DNA from: Thiocapsa sp.
Lineage (GTDB): Bacteria > Pseudomonadota > Gammaproteobacteria > Chromatiales > Chromatiaceae
Length of the DNA: 64,000 nt
NCBI RefSeq assembly: GCF_018399035.1
Contig: NZ_CP073760.1
Location: 1,674,001 to 1,738,000, forward strand
Direction: 5' to 3'
Part shown: positions 10,449 through 20,472 of the stretch, piece after piece
How positions within the stretch are numbered: the first letter of the stretch is position 1
Layout of the letters: each line of letters opens with the position of its first letter
Made by a program: the position numbers and the translations under genes
Notes under the pieces: model-generated
The model's database searches: none
Told to the model about the DNA's origin: nothing
What the model saw: the letters and a program-made list of their open reading frames with translations, nothing else

Positions 10449-11030
10449 ATGAAATATTTCTATTCGGCAGTAGCACGACCATCCTTACGAATGGTCGTTA
10501 TGCTCTGCATTCTTTGCATACTTCCCACGAACGCTTTCGCCACCGACGGTTACAGGCTAACTCCGGGCGACGTCGTTGCCGTATCCGTCTGGCAAGAGCC
10601 TGGCCTTGAGCAACTTGTCCTCGTGCGGCCCGACGGAGGTATCTCCTTTCCACTTGCTGGCGACATCAAGACCGAAGGACTTACTGTTCAGGAACTGTCT
10701 GATGCGCTGAAGAAGAGACTGGCAAAGTTTATCCCGGACCCCGTGGTGACCGTAACTCTCCAAGAAATTCCAGGGAACAGGATCTACGTCATCGGGCAAG
10801 TCAACAAACCGGGAGATTTCCCCATCGTTGCACGGGACGTGACCGTTGTGCAGGCACTGGCAATGGCCGGCGGGCTAACGCCATTTGCTAAGGAGAGGGA
10901 TATTCGGATTCTTCGGAAAGAAGGGGATAAGCAACAAACGATACCTTTCGACTACCGCCAGGTAAAGAAGGGCGGTTCCCTCGCCCAGAACGTCACTCTG
11001 AAGGCAGGTGATGTTGTTCTCGTTCCCTGA
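10449..11030 (+). CDS. Wza-like polysaccharide export protein (Poly_export/SLBB)
   Basis: 193 residues. A signal peptide (VVMLCILCILPTNAFA, cleavage before TDGYRL) is followed by a Poly_export domain (YRLTPGDVVAVSVWQEPGL to VTVTLQ) and an SLBB domain (IYVIGQVNKPGDFPI to AGDVVLVP). This short two-domain form is typical of export proteins in Wzx/Wzy-type or exosortase-associated exopolysaccharide loci; it works in the periplasm or outer membrane with the Wzz-like partner. No lipobox cysteine follows the signal peptide in the usual position. The start at 10449 is chosen because the signal peptide begins there. The beta-barrel gene starts 69 bp downstream. Confidence 0.88.
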   Translation: MKYFYSAVARPSLRMVVMLCILCILPTNAFATDGYRLTPGDVVAVSVWQEPGLEQLVLVRPDGGISFPLAGDIKTEGLTVQELSDALKKRLAKFIPDPVVTVTLQEIPGNRIYVIGQVNKPGDFPIVARDVTVVQALAMAGGLTPFAKERDIRILRKEGDKQQTIPFDYRQVKKGGSLAQNVTLKAGDVVLVP

Positions 11031-11099
11031 TGTCCGTTCCGCCGACGAGCGACGACGGGTATGATTTGGGTCCTTCGCACGCGCCAAACGGAATACCCG

Positions 11100-12281
11100 A
11101 TGTCACTCGTACGTAGCATCGTCTGCTCAGCATGTTTGTTGTTTTCCAACGTCACGCTTTCCGATCAGTGGTACCTCTCTCCAACTGCATCGTTGAATAC
11201 GTTCTACGACACGAACGTTCGTCTTTCCAACACCAATCCCGAAAACTCGTTCGGCGCAACAGCAATTGCGGGGGTCGCTGCGGGCAGGGCTACCGAGACC
11301 TCAGACGTCGCCGTAAAGGCGGAAGTGAACAGCCGCTGGTTCTCCGACGTGCCTGACTTCGACAGGACCAATGGTGCACTCTACTTCAAATCTTTTCAGC
11401 AGCTTGAGCGCATTCGCCTTGGCCTCAACGGACGATTGAACTATGACTCCACCGAAACGAGCGAAGAACAGACCTCAGGTCTTGTCCAGGTCAACAAGCG
11501 CCGAACCCGTGCTTTTCTTCAGCCTTCTCTCCGATACAGCCTGACCCAAAGAACCGACATCAGCGCCATCCTGAGCTACGAGGCGGTTACTTACGAGGAT
11601 GTGGAGAACATTCCGTTATTTAATTTCACGTTCGGCACCGCCGAAGCTGGAATCCGGTACCGATTGACTGAACGGCTCAATCTCGTGTCCAGCCTGTCAT
11701 ACGACCGGTACGAGGCGGAAAGCGTGGAACGTTCGTCAAACACCTACGGCATCACCGCCGGTGCCGAATACGAAGCTTCGCCTACACTGTCTGTCCGCGG
11801 TTATGCAGGTACGCAGTCCTCAGAGTCAACAGGTCTCGCATCCGACGACGGGACGGAGAACAGCAACACAACAGGGTTCCAGTTCCAACTCCGGGTCGCG
11901 AAGGAATTCGATAACGGCAAGCTCGTCTTAAACGCAGATCAAGGTCTGATCCCCACTGGCCGTGGTACACTTTTGGATACCACTTCGCTTTTTCTGGGTT
12001 TTGACTACGCGATAAAGCCTAGATTGGACCTGAGATTAGCCGTCCGCACATATCGCAACAGGGAACCCGGAGGCGAAGCAAGTGTGAACAACCGTGATTT
12101 CGTTCGGCTTGAACCGAAACTGGCCTACAAGTTGACCCGCAACACGAACTTGGAGCTTGGTTATCAATATCGTTTTCAGGATCGGGAGAGCATCGATGGC
12201 TATGCAACCTCAAATGCGGTCTTTCTGACACTTCGTTACAGTGGCGATAAGTACGACCTGTACGATGTTGCTCAGTTTTGA
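11100..12281 (+). CDS. Outer-membrane beta-barrel protein of exopolysaccharide locus (VpsM/EpsL-like)
   Basis: 393 residues beginning with a signal peptide (SLVRSIVCSACLLFSNVTLS). The rest alternates amphipathic strands with short turns (for example YSLTQRTDISAILSYEAVTY, LNLVSSLSYDRYEAES, NTNLELGYQYRFQDRES) and ends in phenylalanine (VAQF), as outer-membrane barrels do. Proteins of this kind follow wza-like genes in many proteobacterial exopolysaccharide clusters and may form or line the secretion pore. An alternative start at 11061 would add 13 residues before the signal peptide and is less likely. Confidence 0.78.
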   Translation: MSLVRSIVCSACLLFSNVTLSDQWYLSPTASLNTFYDTNVRLSNTNPENSFGATAIAGVAAGRATETSDVAVKAEVNSRWFSDVPDFDRTNGALYFKSFQQLERIRLGLNGRLNYDSTETSEEQTSGLVQVNKRRTRAFLQPSLRYSLTQRTDISAILSYEAVTYEDVENIPLFNFTFGTAEAGIRYRLTERLNLVSSLSYDRYEAESVERSSNTYGITAGAEYEASPTLSVRGYAGTQSSESTGLASDDGTENSNTTGFQFQLRVAKEFDNGKLVLNADQGLIPTGRGTLLDTTSLFLGFDYAIKPRLDLRLAVRTYRNREPGGEASVNNRDFVRLEPKLAYKLTRNTNLELGYQYRFQDRESIDGYATSNAVFLTLRYSGDKYDLYDVAQF

Positions 12282-12612
12282 TGCCGCAGCATCCTGCGTC
12301 CCGTTCGCGCGACCCAATCCAACTACGACTCTCCGGCTCAGGGGTTATAGTGAAACGTCTCAAGCTATCCCGAGCGGCTCGGTGCATAAATAGATATTCC
12401 GGAATACGGCAGTCTTTTCTGGTTAAAAACATTTACCCCTAACCCGCTCCAGCGATGCGGTATTTCACTCGCTAGGGATCAGTTCAACAACCAAAGACGC
12501 CTTTCGTATTTCCTACCGCTTTCGGGCCCGCTTCGCGCCGCCGATTACGTCTCGTCACTTCTCGGCACCCAAGGGTCTAAACGAAACATCATCACGTTTG
12601 AGTTCAACGGAC
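12282..12612. other. Intergenic region between barrel and chain-length genes
   Basis: About 330 bp with no credible ORF. The upstream part contains CGGGTTAGGGGT-like G/C-rich stretches and no clear hairpin-plus-T terminator. An internal promoter for the wzz-like gene may lie here. Confidence 0.4.
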
Positions 12613-14358
12613 ATGCCTGAACATACTGCGCACTTAGACCTCTACTCTAGCATCTGGAGGCGCCGTAAGTGGTATTTCCTCCTTCCCTGGTTCTTTCTCT
12701 TATCCGCTTCGGTGGCTCTTGCACTCGGCCTACCCGCAATCTATCGGTCGACAGCGACCATACTGATTGAACAGCAGAATATTCCCGAAGACCTTGTCCG
12801 TTCCACCGTTACTAGCTATGCGGGCGAACGAATCCAAGTGATCAGTCAGAGAGTCATGACCACCGAGAATCTCGGACGTCTCATCGAAGAATACGATCTC
12901 TATCCGGATCTTAGGCGTGATTACGGCTTGCGCGCTGCCGTCGCGCAGATGAGAACAGATGTCACGCGAGAAATGATAACCGCACAGTTCGCCGATCCAC
13001 GGAGCGGCCGAGCTACGAGCGCAACAATCGCTTTCTCTGTCTCTTATGACTCAGGTTCGGCCTCTAAAGCCCAGGAGGTTGCTCAGGCAATCGCCGATCT
13101 TTACCTCAGCATCAGCCTAGAGGAGCGGACACGAACGGCGCGCGAATCCACAACCTTCTTAGAACAGGAATCCCAAAGGCTCGGCGCTGAAATCTCCGCT
13201 CTCGATGCAACCCTCGCTCGCTTTAAGGAAGAACATGGCGACCGTCTCCCCGAGAATATGCGGCTGAATCTCGACTTCATGCAACGAACGGAAGATCGGA
13301 TCCGGACGAATGTCCAGGAAATCACGGCTCTTGAGGAACAGGTCATCTACCTCGTCTCCGAGCTCGCGCTGATGGACCCCTACGCCGCCGTCTATACCTC
13401 GACCGGTGAGCGTGTGATGAGTCCTTCCGACAGACTGAAATCGCTGGAAGCCGAGTATCTCGAAATCGCATCTCGCTATTCTCCAGCCCACCCCGACCGT
13501 ATCAGAATCGAACGCGAGATGAACAAATTGCGCAGTATCGTGGGCGAACCCGACAATCGACGGGATCTCGCCCGGCGGCTCGGTGAACAGCAATCCGAAT
13601 TAAGTACCTTGATGGAACGTTATTCAAAGGACCACCCCGAGGTTCAAAGATTGACCCGTGAGACCCAATTGACACGACAGCAGCTGTTGCGCAGCAACAG
13701 CGGTCGCGGTTCTCTTGAAGTATCCGACGCGGACAATCCAAGCTATATTCAACTTCAGGCTCGCCTGGCGGCAGCCGAATCTCGACTCGATTCGCTAAGG
13801 AAGACGGCAGCCGAGTTGGCAACGGCACTCAAAGGATACGAGGAGCGGATACTCAGTGGACCACAGGTGGAAAGGGAGTATCAAGAACTCGCCCGCGATC
13901 GTGAACTTTTGGTTGCGACATACAGCGACATCAACTCTAAATTGAATGAGGCGAAGCTCGCCGAAACTCTAGAGGCCGAAAGCCGTGGTGAGCGGCTCTC
14001 ATTGATCGATCCGCCGACGGTGCCGACAGAGCCTCATAGCCCCGACCGAGTCGCGATCATGTTCTTCGGCTTTGTACTCTCTGTTGGAACTGGCATCGGG
14101 CTTCTTGCGTTTAGAGAAGCGACAGATGAGCGAATTTACGGCGCGCGTCCGATACAAACCATCACTGGGCATATGCCCCTTGTGCTGATACCGAAGATGC
14201 TGACCGCTCAAGACATTAGATCACACCGCGCCAAGACAACGAGGATAGCCCTAATCCTTGGCTTAGTCGCTATCGCCTCGTTGCTGATTGTTCATTATTT
14301 CTTCCTTCCCGTCGACTCCTTGTGGTCATCACTTTTTCCCGCGTCTGTTGATCCGTGA
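12613..14358 (+). CDS. Wzz/GNVR-type polysaccharide chain-length determinant without kinase domain
   Basis: 581 residues from the ATG at 12613 (a TTG at 12598 would add five). A transmembrane helix lies near residues 22-45 (WYFLLPWFFLLSASVALAL), followed by the Wzz domain (YRSTATILIEQQNIPEDL), a long periplasmic coiled coil (TFLEQESQRLGAEI to ESRLDSLRKTAAEL), the GNVR-type segment before the second helix (VEREYQELARDRELLVATYSDI), and two C-terminal helices (VAIMFFGFVLSVGTGIGLL and IALILGLVAIASLLIVHYF). No Walker motifs or tyrosine-rich tail follow, so a separate kinase, if any, is not in this window. It sets polymer length at the inner membrane together with the Wza-like protein. Confidence 0.88.
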   Translation: MPEHTAHLDLYSSIWRRRKWYFLLPWFFLLSASVALALGLPAIYRSTATILIEQQNIPEDLVRSTVTSYAGERIQVISQRVMTTENLGRLIEEYDLYPDLRRDYGLRAAVAQMRTDVTREMITAQFADPRSGRATSATIAFSVSYDSGSASKAQEVAQAIADLYLSISLEERTRTARESTTFLEQESQRLGAEISALDATLARFKEEHGDRLPENMRLNLDFMQRTEDRIRTNVQEITALEEQVIYLVSELALMDPYAAVYTSTGERVMSPSDRLKSLEAEYLEIASRYSPAHPDRIRIEREMNKLRSIVGEPDNRRDLARRLGEQQSELSTLMERYSKDHPEVQRLTRETQLTRQQLLRSNSGRGSLEVSDADNPSYIQLQARLAAAESRLDSLRKTAAELATALKGYEERILSGPQVEREYQELARDRELLVATYSDINSKLNEAKLAETLEAESRGERLSLIDPPTVPTEPHSPDRVAIMFFGFVLSVGTGIGLLAFREATDERIYGARPIQTITGHMPLVLIPKMLTAQDIRSHRAKTTRIALILGLVAIASLLIVHYFFLPVDSLWSSLFPASVDP

Positions 14359-14368
14359 GGGTCCTCTT

Positions 14369-15265
14369 ATGCTAAACGTGCCGAACGCGATGATAATCGG
14401 AGCGCAGAAGGCCGGTACTACATGGCTCTGGGATGCTCTAGCGGAGCATCCCGAAGTTTCTGTGCCAACCTCCAAAGAGAACCACTTTTTCGGCTCCTCA
14501 GAGCTCTATCGTAAGGGACTGCCGTGGTATCTCTCTCATTTCGATGGCCTGGACGGAAACAAAGTGATCCTTGATGCTGCCACCACGAATTTCTACGACC
14601 GGGTACCCTACTGGCACAATGCCGGAAGAGAGCTGAAGTTCGATGATGAATTAGCACCGATACCGAAGTTGATCGTTGACGCCATCCCCGACGTGAAGGT
14701 GATCGTCTCGCTTCGAAACCCCGTTACCCGAGCGATCTCCGCATATCACCATTGGATGAGGAGGCAGTTTCTCCTCAATCCTGCTGAAAACGGTCGAGCC
14801 TCACCATGGCTCGGTCTTGAGCGAACAGCTCAGCAATTTCCAAAGTTCCGGATATTGGAATATGGGTACTACTCCAAGTACCTGTCGGCGTGGCGGGAGT
14901 ATCTACCGGAAGATCGAATGCTTGTACTCATTTTTGAAGACGACATCAAGGCCGACCCCCAGTTCGGTCTCAAGAAAACGTGCGATTTTCTCGGAATCGA
15001 TGCGAGCTTCTCTTATACCGTCGACAAGTCTGAGTCGAATGCCAGTTGGACTTGGTCTCGGATTCTTCTGAACTATTACACGAAACCTTTAATGCGGTGG
15101 ATCCACCGGGGGCCGATTCGCTGGGCAACAGATGAATGGGATCCGGCTAAGAAGATGTCGATTAGGGAAAGTGACCTTTTTTTCCTCCGTGCGCGCTATG
15201 CAGGAGAGAAGGAAAGGGTGGAAGCACTGCTCGGCCGTTCTCTGGAATCCTGGCGAATGGACTAA
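14369..15265 (+). CDS. PAPS-dependent sulfotransferase
   Basis: 298 residues. The 5'-phosphosulfate loop GAQKAGTTWLWDAL is near residue 12, and the 3'-phosphate site RNPVTRAISAYHHWMR near residue 115, both in the usual sulfotransferase positions. The family moves a sulfonate group from PAPS to a hydroxyl or amino group; given the neighbours the acceptor is probably a sugar of the exported polysaccharide. The ATG at 14369 lies 11 bp after the Wzz-like stop, so the gene is in the same operon. The start upstream at 14288 would overlap the previous gene and lacks family similarity. Confidence 0.88.
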   Translation: MLNVPNAMIIGAQKAGTTWLWDALAEHPEVSVPTSKENHFFGSSELYRKGLPWYLSHFDGLDGNKVILDAATTNFYDRVPYWHNAGRELKFDDELAPIPKLIVDAIPDVKVIVSLRNPVTRAISAYHHWMRRQFLLNPAENGRASPWLGLERTAQQFPKFRILEYGYYSKYLSAWREYLPEDRMLVLIFEDDIKADPQFGLKKTCDFLGIDASFSYTVDKSESNASWTWSRILLNYYTKPLMRWIHRGPIRWATDEWDPAKKMSIRESDLFFLRARYAGEKERVEALLGRSLESWRMD

Positions 15266-15867
15266 AAGGCCCTTAGTTCCCATTTACTACGCGGTGGATT
15301 TAAGTGATTTTCCGGGAAAAAGAACACACCGGCATGCCTAGGCACCTAAATTCGCTTCCACATGCATGTTGCCATTAGAAGCAGGGATATTAGTTCACGG
15401 TAATCGCGTGGGTTATCCGTTAACTCGCGACCGGCCGGCACCCGGCGCCGAGAAAAATGGATGAATTTTGTGGTTCCGACATCGTGAAGTAGACGTGACG
15501 TGAAACCGCCCAGTCATTATCGCCACGGTAATCTCCTAGCCGGTATCACACCCTACGATCCACTAAGAGCCCCGCCGGTATGCGGGCGGAGATGGCGTCA
15601 AAGTCTACCTTGGAGCTCAATTTTCTGCTCTGCCTTCGATAGCCTGAGACGATCACAAAAATGATCATGTCTTTTAGGTCGACGCCAGACAGGTTGCGCA
15701 GCAGCTTGACGGAGGATATTTTGGGCATCGGATCTACAGGTGAGCGTGGTTTTAAGCGAGAGCCCCATATCGAATGATTAATAAGATACCGACATTACTG
15801 TGAGTAATTTTACCAGTAAATTTTCAACGTCTAACAGCTTAATCATTCAGATCCTAGTTGAGGCATT
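15266..15867. other. Gene-poor 600-bp stretch
   Basis: No supported gene. A 60-codon minus-strand ORF (15546-15728) has no recognisable motif. The sequence just before 15868 is AT-rich (TAATAAGATACC, TTTACCAGTAAATTTTC), in contrast with the GC-rich surroundings, and probably carries the promoter of the nucleotide-sugar cassette that follows. Confidence 0.5.
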
Positions 15868-16641
15868 ATGAAAACAGTGATTTTCGCCGGCGGTTTAGGG
15901 ACACGGTTAAGCGAAGAAACCAGCATTCGCCCGAAGCCCATGGTAGAGGTCGGTAATCGACCTATCCTCTGGCATATAATGAAAACTTATTCCGCACACG
16001 GAATTGACGAGTTCATAATTTGCTGCGGCTATAAGGGTTACGTTATTAAAGAGTACTTTGCCAACTATTTTCTGCACATGTCAGATGTCACCTTTGACCT
16101 GCGCTACAACCAGATGAATGTCCTCTCCGGCAATGCCGAGCCTTGGAAAATTTCGCTGATCGACACGGGCGAAAACACCATGACCGGTGGCCGCCTCAAG
16201 CGAGTACGCGAACATATAGGCTCTGAAACATTTTGCTTAACCTACGGCGATGGCGTCAGCGACGTCAACATCACGGAGCTGATTAGATTTCACCGGAGCC
16301 AGGGCAGTTTAGCGACGCTAACAGCGGTTCAGCCTCCCGGGCGGTTTGGAGCGATCGCGCTCCACGAAGGGCAAACGAAGATCAAGTCGTTTCAAGAAAA
16401 GCCCGAGGGTGACGGCGCCTGGATCAACGGCGGTTACTTCGTAGTAGAGCCCCAGGTGATTGACCTGATCGAAGGCGATGATACCGTTTGGGAGCAGGGC
16501 CCGATGACCAAGCTGGCCAGTATGGATCAGCTCTCCGCATTTAGGCACAGTGGTTTTTGGCAACCGATGGATACCCTACGGGATAGAACTAAGCTTGAAG
16601 AGCTCTGGGCTGCAGGTAAGGCCCCCTGGAAAGTTTGGTGA
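15868..16641 (+). CDS. rfbF: Glucose-1-phosphate cytidylyltransferase
   Basis: 257 residues, the normal length. The nucleotidyltransferase signature [13 protein letters not shown] is at residue 6, followed by [17 protein letters not shown], the [12 protein letters not shown] metal-binding segment and the [10 protein letters not shown] region; all are characteristic of RfbF/DdhA, which makes CDP-glucose from CTP and glucose 1-phosphate. The usual next gene, CDP-glucose 4,6-dehydratase, is missing; an ISAs1 remnant occupies that place. The cassette therefore may act on CDP-glucose in another way or may have lost a step. Confidence 0.92.
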   Translation: MKTVIFAGGLGTRLSEETSIRPKPMVEVGNRPILWHIMKTYSAHGIDEFIICCGYKGYVIKEYFANYFLHMSDVTFDLRYNQMNVLSGNAEPWKISLIDTGENTMTGGRLKRVREHIGSETFCLTYGDGVSDVNITELIRFHRSQGSLATLTAVQPPGRFGAIALHEGQTKIKSFQEKPEGDGAWINGGYFVVEPQVIDLIEGDDTVWEQGPMTKLASMDQLSAFRHSGFWQPMDTLRDRTKLEELWAAGKAPWKVW

Positions 16642-16729
16642 GCGTGCTTAACGTTGCTATTATCCAGGGCAATCGCATCGCCTGCGCCTAATGCTTAGAT
16701 TCGCGGATGGGGAGCACTGACCCGCTGTC

Positions 16730-17128
16730 CGGAGCCGCTCAAAGAGGGTTTCTCCGGTTATCACTCGTCCCGACGGGGACCTTGAGGCGTTCGTTCTTGA
16801 TGCTGAGTTTGCTGCTGACGTTCTTCAGCCGCGACATTGGGATGTGGCGCAACACCGCGAGGTTATCTCGGGGCTGCGTCTTGCCGCGCGGCAGTCTTCT
16901 ACCGGTGGCGACCTGCCCGACTATCGCCCTGTTGGCCGTCGCCTACGCGCTAACTAGGTGCAACTCCACCAAACCGTTAGCGCGGTTGTCGGAGTGGTGC
17001 AACATCTTGCAGTCGATGGCGATGATCACAGTGTCAAGCAGGCTGTACCTGAGCCACAGCACATCGCGCGGGTCTTCAAGGACGCTGAACTGGCCCACAA
17101 GGGAGGAATCGGTTTCCGGTATCGCCAT
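16730..17128 (-). pseudogene. ISAs1-family transposase remnant (internally deleted)
   Basis: On the minus strand, codons from 17128 give FSVLEDPRDVLWLRYSLLDTVIIAI, like the N-terminus of ISAs1 transposases, up to a stop near 16943. Further down, around 16740-16880, another frame reads DNLAVLRHIPMSRLKN and KLSIKNERLK, like the family's C-terminal end. The central DDE domain is gone. The remnant separates rfbF from the epimerase gene. Confidence 0.7.
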
Positions 17129-17310
17129 CGTCGCAGCTGCGTGAACTTAAAACTCCGCGCATTGCGACGGCTAAATGATGGCGTGTCTAGAATTATATCT
17201 TAATTTTGTGATGCAATTGCCCTCCGCTACCCCCTACATTGGTTATCAATGCTTAGATCCAGCTTGCATCCAATCGAGGAAATTCACGCTTTTATGTCTG
17301 GAGAGTATAG

Positions 17311-17871
17311 ATGCATTTTGAGGAGTCACCCCTTGGCGGAGCGTTCATTATTTCATTAGATCCACGGGAAGACGATCGCGGTTCTTTTTCTCGAGCTTAT
17401 TGCACTCAAGAGTTTGAACGCCACGGTCTCAAAGCCGTTGGAGTTCAATGCAATATGGCTTTGAATTTTCACCAGGGAACCCTGAGGGGCCTACATTACC
17501 AAGTGCCCCCGGCTGCCGAGGCCAAGTTCTTTCGGTGTATCAGGGGAGCCAACTACCACTTCATAGTGGATATGAGGCCAGACTCCTCTACTTACCTAAA
17601 GCACTTTGGTCTCGAGCTATCGGCCGACAATCGGTTAGGGCTCTATATCCCTGAGCTATTTGCCCATGGCTACCAGGCTCTGACCGATGGCTCAGAGGCG
17701 TTTTATATGGTGAGCGAGTACTATACACCCGGTTGCGAGCGAGGCCTGCGCCATGACGATCCGACCCTGGGCATTAAGTGGCCTCAAGCTGTGACCACCA
17801 TTTCCGACAAAGACACCGCCTGGCCCCTGTTGCCATGCCTGCCAACTACCCAAGCAGAGGTTTCCCGATGA
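17311..17871 (+). CDS. RmlC-like dTDP/CDP-sugar 3,5-epimerase
   Basis: 186 residues with the cupin fold of RmlC: FIISLDPREDDRGSFSRAY near the N-terminus, GTLRGLHYQ with the catalytic-type histidine, FFRCIRGANYHFIVDMRPDS, and LYIPELFAHGYQALTD. RmlC enzymes epimerise C3 and C5 of 4-keto-6-deoxy sugars. Next to rfbF a CDP-linked substrate is possible, so the rmlC name is not used. The stop overlaps the start of the next gene (ATGA at 17868-17871), showing translational coupling. Confidence 0.88.
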   Translation: MHFEESPLGGAFIISLDPREDDRGSFSRAYCTQEFERHGLKAVGVQCNMALNFHQGTLRGLHYQVPPAAEAKFFRCIRGANYHFIVDMRPDSSTYLKHFGLELSADNRLGLYIPELFAHGYQALTDGSEAFYMVSEYYTPGCERGLRHDDPTLGIKWPQAVTTISDKDTAWPLLPCLPTTQAEVSR

Positions 17872-19178
17872 TTATTGTCGATCAAGCCCTAAAAGCTCGT
17901 CATGAAGCGGGTAAACCAGTTCGAGTCGGCTTGCTAGGTGCGGGCTTTATGGGGCGGGGTATCGTCAACCAAATCGTTAATTATACCCCGGGCATGGATT
18001 TAGTGGCAATCGCCAACCGCACGGTCGAGTCGGCGGTCAAGGCTTACAACGCAATGGGCGTTGAGAACGTGAAGATCGTCTCTGCCCTAGGCGACCTTGA
18101 GGACACGATCACCCAAGGTCAGTGCGCCGTTACCGACGACCCCCTGCTGCTATGCGAGTCAGAGCATATTGACGTGCTGATCGAAGCGACTGGCCATGTG
18201 GAGTACGGAGCTCGAGTCACTTTGGCGTCGATCGAGCACAAAAAGCCCATGGTGCTTATGAATGCCGAGCTCGACGGCACCGTTGGTCCCATTCTTAAGG
18301 TTTACGCTGACCGGGCTGGAGTTGTGATCACCGGCTGCGACGGCGACCAGCCTGGTGTGCAGCTTAACCTCTACCGCTTTGTCAAGAGCATCGGCCTCAA
18401 TCCCCTGCTCTGCGGAAACATCAAAGGCCTGCAAGATCGCTACCGCAACCCCACCACTCAGGAGAGCTTCGCCAAGCAGTGGGGGCAGACAGCTCACATG
18501 GTGACCAGCTTCGCCGATGGCACCAAGATATCCTTCGAGCAAGCCATTGTCGCCAACGCGACGGGCATGAAAGTAGCCCAGCGAGGCATGTTGGGCTACC
18601 ACTCCACCGCTCACGTCGATGATATGCTCGATCTGTATGATATCGAGCGGCTCAAGTCCCTGGGGGGCATCGTTGACTACGTGGTCGGGCCAAAGCCTAG
18701 CCCCGGCGTGTTCATCTACGCCACCTGCAATGAGCCCATCCAGGCCCACTACCTCAACTACGGCAAGCTTGGGGAAGGCCCGCTCTATTGCTTCTACGTG
18801 CCCTATCACCTGACGGTGTTCGAGGTGCCGCTGTCTGCCGCCCGGATCGCCCTGTTCCGCGACGTGATCATCGCCCCCTTAGGTGAGCCGGTGGTCGACG
18901 TGATTACCACTGCCAAAATTGATCTCCCGGCTGGCCAAACCCTCGACGGGCTTGGGGGCTACCACACCTATGGCCAGTGCGAAAATTCTGGCATTGTTAA
19001 CGAAGACAACCTACTGCCGATGGGTCTCGCCGAGGGGTGTCGTCTGAAGCGACCGGTAACCAAGGATCAGGTGCTGACCTACGACGATGTTGAACCACCC
19101 GCCGACAGCGTCGCCCACCGGCTGCGGGCCGAGCAAAATGCTTACTTTGCCAAGTCCAAGATGGCTGCGACGGTGTAG
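17868..19178 (+). CDS. NAD(P)-dependent oxidoreductase with SAF domain
   Basis: 436 residues. A Rossmann fold starts at VGLLGAGFMGRGIV (about residue 18), with IEATGHVEYGARV and KPMVLMNAELDGTVG in the cofactor domain, a homoserine-dehydrogenase-like middle, and a C-terminal SAF-like part (GEPVVDVITTAKIDLPAGQTLDGLGGY). Proteins of this type occur beside rfbF-like and epimerase genes in cyanobacterial and proteobacterial polysaccharide loci; the substrate is not known. It overlaps the epimerase gene by four bases. Confidence 0.85.
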   Translation: MIIVDQALKARHEAGKPVRVGLLGAGFMGRGIVNQIVNYTPGMDLVAIANRTVESAVKAYNAMGVENVKIVSALGDLEDTITQGQCAVTDDPLLLCESEHIDVLIEATGHVEYGARVTLASIEHKKPMVLMNAELDGTVGPILKVYADRAGVVITGCDGDQPGVQLNLYRFVKSIGLNPLLCGNIKGLQDRYRNPTTQESFAKQWGQTAHMVTSFADGTKISFEQAIVANATGMKVAQRGMLGYHSTAHVDDMLDLYDIERLKSLGGIVDYVVGPKPSPGVFIYATCNEPIQAHYLNYGKLGEGPLYCFYVPYHLTVFEVPLSAARIALFRDVIIAPLGEPVVDVITTAKIDLPAGQTLDGLGGYHTYGQCENSGIVNEDNLLPMGLAEGCRLKRPVTKDQVLTYDDVEPPADSVAHRLRAEQNAYFAKSKMAATV

Positions 19179-19332
19179 GGACTCCCTTGCAATATCCTGA
19201 ACGGAGACTGGATCCGCATGATTATGTTCCTACGTCGCTGGGACAGGGCACCGAGTGGGATGTCCTTCCAGTCCATTCCTAGTCTCTAGAATTCTAGTCT
19301 CTAGAATTCCTAATTTTTATAAGGAAACTGTA

Positions 19333-20472
19333 ATGGCCCAAGTACCGAGTCTGGCTTCCCCGAAGACGGCAGAAGAAGTCGTTCAGACCGATCTAAACTA
19401 TATTTGCAAGCACCTATCGGAAGAGTTCTCTGCTCTGTCGAGCAAAAATCTGTTAATTACCGGTGGCGCAGGTTTTTTGGGCTACTATCTAGTGCAGGCT
19501 GTGCTGCATTGGAATAAGGCGAACCCCGCGGCCAAGCCCATTCACCTCACCATCTACGACAACTACATCCGTGGTGTACCCGAGTGGCTGACTCATCTTT
19601 CCGGCAACCCCAATCTGGAGTTGCTCAAGCACGACATCACTAACCCCCTGCCTGAGACCATCGGTAACTTTCAGTTCATTATCCACGCCGCTTCTATCGC
19701 GTCTCCCACGTTTTATCGCAAGTATCCTATCGAGACGATGGATGCCAATGTGAACGGCCTTCGCTTTTTGCTTGAGTATTGCTTACAGCAGAAAGCGAAG
19801 GGCAATCCTGTAGAAGGGTTCTTGTTCTACTCGACCAGCGAAATCTACGGAGACCCCACCCCAGAGAGCATTCCCACCCCGGAAACCTATCGCGGTAACG
19901 TGTCTTGTACTGGACCTCGGGCCTGCTATGACGAGTCGAAGCGATTCGGCGAAACCCTCTGCGTCAACTTCGCACTTCAGCACGACCTGCCAATCAAGAT
20001 CGCTCGCCCGTTTAACAACTACGGGCCGGGCCTCAAGATTACCGATCGCCGCGTGCTTCCCGACTTCGCTCGGGATATCTTCAACGAACGCGACATCGTG
20101 CTGCTGTCTGACGGTTCGCCCACCCGCACCTTTTGCTACATCGCCGATGCAATCGTTGGCTACTATAAAGTCCTGGTGAAAGGCCATCCCGGGGAATCCT
20201 ATAACGTCGGCGTTGAAACCCCCGAGATCTCTATGGCAAACCTAGCCGAGCGTGTCGTGGGCCTAGCTCGTGACCTTTTTGACTATCGTGGACAGGTCGT
20301 GCGCCGAACCAGTGGCGACCAGGACTATCTGATCGATAACCCCAACCGCCGCTGCCCCATTATCGACAAGGCCCGTGATCACGTAGGCTATAACCCTAAC
20401 ATCACCATCGACGACGGACTGAGGCGAACCATAGTCTGGTATTCCGGCAATCGTGAAGCGGAGGACGCATAA
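19333..20472 (+). CDS. NAD-dependent epimerase/dehydratase, UDP-glucuronate decarboxylase-like
   Basis: 379 residues. An N-terminal extension of about 40 residues precedes the Rossmann motif LLITGGAGFLGYYLV. The short-chain dehydrogenase catalytic set is visible: a Ser/Thr stretch (YSTSEIYGDPTPE) and YDESKRFGE. ARPFNNYGPGLK and LSDGSPTRTFCYI are typical of the UDP-glucuronate decarboxylase/dTDP-glucose dehydratase branch. Because UDP-glucose dehydrogenase follows directly (ATG at 20473, no gap), making UDP-xylose or a related sugar from UDP-glucuronate is the favoured reading. The start at 19333 has AAGGAAAC upstream. Confidence 0.85.
   Translation: MAQVPSLASPKTAEEVVQTDLNYICKHLSEEFSALSSKNLLITGGAGFLGYYLVQAVLHWNKANPAAKPIHLTIYDNYIRGVPEWLTHLSGNPNLELLKHDITNPLPETIGNFQFIIHAASIASPTFYRKYPIETMDANVNGLRFLLEYCLQQKAKGNPVEGFLFYSTSEIYGDPTPESIPTPETYRGNVSCTGPRACYDESKRFGETLCVNFALQHDLPIKIARPFNNYGPGLKITDRRVLPDFARDIFNERDIVLLSDGSPTRTFCYIADAIVGYYKVLVKGHPGESYNVGVETPEISMANLAERVVGLARDLFDYRGQVVRRTSGDQDYLIDNPNRRCPIIDKARDHVGYNPNITIDDGLRRTIVWYSGNREAEDA

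Noticed and set aside
15546..15728. 60-codon minus-strand ORF between the sulfotransferase and rfbF genes.
   Set aside because: No ribosome-binding site, no motif, and frames on all sides are similarly short.
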